A DNA stretch of 7,689 nt from Thermoplasmata archaeon (GTDB lineage: Archaea > Thermoplasmatota > Thermoplasmata > UBA10834), in NCBI GenBank assembly GCA_022865445.1, contig JALHSX010000342.1, positions 1-7,689 on the forward strand. Reading direction: 5' to 3'. Shown piece by piece: positions 6,004 through 7,689 of this stretch. Below the pieces are notes generated by a model, which was given only the letters and a program-made list of their open reading frames with translations, was not told where the DNA came from and did not search any database. Both the position numbers and the translations under genes were made by a program. Each line of letters opens with the position of its first letter. The first letter of the stretch is position 1.

Positions 6004-7122
6004 GTGAAGCCGGAAGCCATTCAACTTCTATCGAACGCGGGCGTTTTCGGACCCGTCGTCATCGTCCCACTGATTCTGCAGACAGAGCTCCATGCGAACA
6101 ATCAGACGATAGGGTTGATCGCAGGCGGGTTCGCCGCCGCGGGCTTCATCTCGAGCTACATATTCGGCAGAGGATCGGACGTCTATGGCAGGCGGAACAT
6201 ACTGCTCGTGGGTCTCTTCCTGTCCGGGGTTGCTACACTCCTTCAAGCGGCCACGATAGTCTCCGGCGGCTTGGCTGTCTTCGCCGGTGCCAGGATCCTC
6301 ATGGGCTTCTGCTCGGGGATGTTCCCTGCAGCACTTCTCGCCTACGCATATGACACGAAGGGCAAGATGGGTGCTTTCAGCGCGTGGGGTGCGCTCGGCT
6401 GGGCTTTCGGAAACTACATCGTGACTGTCTTCGTAGCCTACGAGCAAGCATATCTCCTCTGCGCCATCATTCTGTTCGCGTCCTTCGCAGTCGCTTTGAG
6501 TCTGCCCTTCAAGACGGACACGAGGATGCAGGTCCCGATGTTCCCTAAGGCGCTCATAAAGAGGAACGCGCCAGTATACGCTTCTATGCTGATCAGGCAC
6601 ACTGGAGCGAACATGATATGGGTCACCTATCCGCTGTTCCTCACGAGCATAGGAGCGACACCACAGTGGATTGGCATCATCTATGGCGTTAACTCGGTTG
6701 GGCAGTTCTTCTTCATGATGCTTCTGGACAGATATGATCCGTCACTGTTGGTCGCTGTCGGTCTCGGGAGCTCGGCACTGACATTCTATTCGTTCACACT
6801 CGCCGGAAGCTACTGGGAGATCATCCCGTGCCAAGTCATGCTCGCCTTCGCGTGGGCGTCTCTCTATGTCGGAAGCCTTCGATACGTCATGGACAAGAAC
6901 AAGGAGAAAGCCACCGCCTCCGGGCTCCTGTCCAGCACGATGAGCATCTCAGGGATAGTCGGCCCGGTCATGGGTGGCATCGCTGCGACAGCATTCGATT
7001 TCAAGGGAACGATAGTCATAGCCACTGGGATGTCGATCGTCGCCCTGGCCATATTCATCTACGACCTAAGAAGGTCAGGAGAGTTTTATCGCCTCAGATT
7101 GCCTTCCCGAGGCCCGAGATGA
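6004..7122 (+). CDS. Major facilitator superfamily (MFS) transporter
   Basis: Integral cytoplasmic-membrane carrier, 372 residues from GTG at 6004, with about 12 hydrophobic segments. The diagnostic MFS loop 2-3 motif is present as GRGSDVYGRR (residues 55-64). A second-half counterpart is weak (LLDRYDP). Helix 4 contains GARILMGFCSGMFPAALLAY, typical of drug- or sugar-efflux-like members. A basic loop (FPKALIKRNAP) separates the two six-helix halves. The substrate cannot be inferred. There is no ATG near the start: TTG at 5992 would add four residues (MVFA) and is the alternative. GTG is preferred for the promoter spacing, and no Shine-Dalgarno sequence precedes either. The stop codon overlaps the rnz start (ATGA), so the two are probably cotranscribed and translationally coupled. 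Confidence 0.9.
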   Translation: MKPEAIQLLSNAGVFGPVVIVPLILQTELHANNQTIGLIAGGFAAAGFISSYIFGRGSDVYGRRNILLVGLFLSGVATLLQAATIVSGGLAVFAGARILMGFCSGMFPAALLAYAYDTKGKMGAFSAWGALGWAFGNYIVTVFVAYEQAYLLCAIILFASFAVALSLPFKTDTRMQVPMFPKALIKRNAPVYASMLIRHTGANMIWVTYPLFLTSIGATPQWIGIIYGVNSVGQFFFMMLLDRYDPSLLVAVGLGSSALTFYSFTLAGSYWEIIPCQVMLAFAWASLYVGSLRYVMDKNKEKATASGLLSSTMSISGIVGPVMGGIAATAFDFKGTIVIATGMSIVALAIFIYDLRRSGEFYRLRLPSRGPR

Positions 7123-7689
7123 AGCTCGTATTCTTGGGCACGGGAGGGACATATCCCTCGAAGCTCCGGAACGTAACGTCCGTTGCGGTGCAGATGCCTG
7201 GCGAAGTGGTGATGTTCGACTGTGGCGAGGGCACTCAAAGGCAGCTCATGCACTCGTCCGTGTCGTTCATGAGGATCAAGAAGATATTCATCTCACATCT
7301 ACACGCTGATCATTTCCTCGGGCTTGCGGGTCTGATCCAGAGCATGAGCCTCAACGGAAGAGAGGACGACATCACTGTGTTCGGCCCCCCGGGAACTGCC
7401 GCGACGGTCGAGGCGATGTTGAACCTGGGATATTTCGAGAGCGGATTTCGGGTGCTGGCGATGGACCTGCCACCCGAGGGCCGCATGGATTTCGGAGGTT
7501 ACTCGGTCAGGTTCGTCCAGGCCGATCACAGCATCCCTGCTGTCGCTTACGCCCTTGAGGAGAAGCCGCGAACGGGAAAGTTCAACGTCAAGAAGGCGAA
7601 ACGGTTAGGGATTCCTGAGGGACCTTTGTACAGACGGCTTCAGGAGGGCAGGACTGTGACCGTGGACGGAAAGAGGATCGACCCTGAGA
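7119..7689 (+). CDS. rnz: Ribonuclease Z (tRNase Z), 3' end outside window
   Basis: Zinc-dependent metallo-beta-lactamase-fold endonuclease that removes the 3' trailer from precursor tRNAs. I translated 190 codons to the window edge without interruption. The N-terminus MKLVFLGTGGTYPS followed by RNVTSVAV is characteristic. The metal-binding signature is SHLHADH (H60, H62, D64, H65), preceded by FDCGEGTQRQL, the family's conserved segment. Residues 136-140 (DHSIP) carry the further ligand H137. Residues about 147-159 (EEKPRTGKFNVKK) are the usual downstream substrate-side segment. The family is roughly 300 residues, so about a third, including later histidine ligands, lies beyond the window. 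Its ATG overlaps the transporter stop by four bases, so it probably shares that transcript. Confidence 0.96.
   Translation, partial: MKLVFLGTGGTYPSKLRNVTSVAVQMPGEVVMFDCGEGTQRQLMHSSVSFMRIKKIFISHLHADHFLGLAGLIQSMSLNGREDDITVFGPPGTAATVEAMLNLGYFESGFRVLAMDLPPEGRMDFGGYSVRFVQADHSIPAVAYALEEKPRTGKFNVKKAKRLGIPEGPLYRRLQEGRTVTVDGKRIDPE

Noticed and set aside
6028..6600. Minus-strand open frame of 190 codons within the transporter gene
   Set aside because: It is antisense to a clear MFS protein. Its composition (many Glu, Arg, Ser, Pro) is the complement pattern of hydrophobic codons.

Overview
The window comes from an archaeon. It carries an archaeal/eukaryotic-type isoleucyl-tRNA synthetase with zinc-binding cysteine pairs, a FEN-1 flap endonuclease (a family bacteria lack in this form), an archaeal-style tRNase Z, and A/T boxes placed like archaeal TATA boxes. 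Base composition is moderately GC-rich. The protein style (many Lys/Glu/Gly residues, appended helix-hairpin-helix modules, a small zinc protein ending in LERLGW) suggests a Thermoplasmatota-like euryarchaeon, but that lineage call is an inference.

Layout: positions 1-5621 are read from the minus strand and 5711-7689 from the plus strand. From the divergent point leftwards lie rpe (ribulose-phosphate 3-epimerase), a 62-residue two-helix membrane protein, fen (FEN-1) and ileS, which runs off the left edge. From the same point rightwards lie a 72-residue zinc-finger-like protein, a major facilitator superfamily transporter, and rnz (tRNase Z), whose ATG overlaps the transporter stop and which runs off the right edge. 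Coding density is high. No gap exceeds 300 bases, and no tRNA or rRNA gene, insertion sequence, CRISPR array or convincing terminator was seen.

The genes are mostly housekeeping: tRNA charging (ileS), tRNA 3' maturation (rnz), flap removal in replication and repair (fen), and pentose phosphate interconversion (rpe). No new multi-gene system is evident. The most unusual item is ileS. Its reading frame does not stop at the usual end of the enzyme (about residue 1047) but continues for at least 140 codons to the window edge. That stretch encodes one complete helix-hairpin-helix module, an Ala/Pro-rich linker, and the start of a second related module. Secondary points are a FEN-1 whose C-terminal PCNA-binding motif lacks its last aromatic residue, and a shared AATAC promoter core 26-28 bases upstream of three start codons, which implies leaderless transcripts and favours a GTG start for the transporter.
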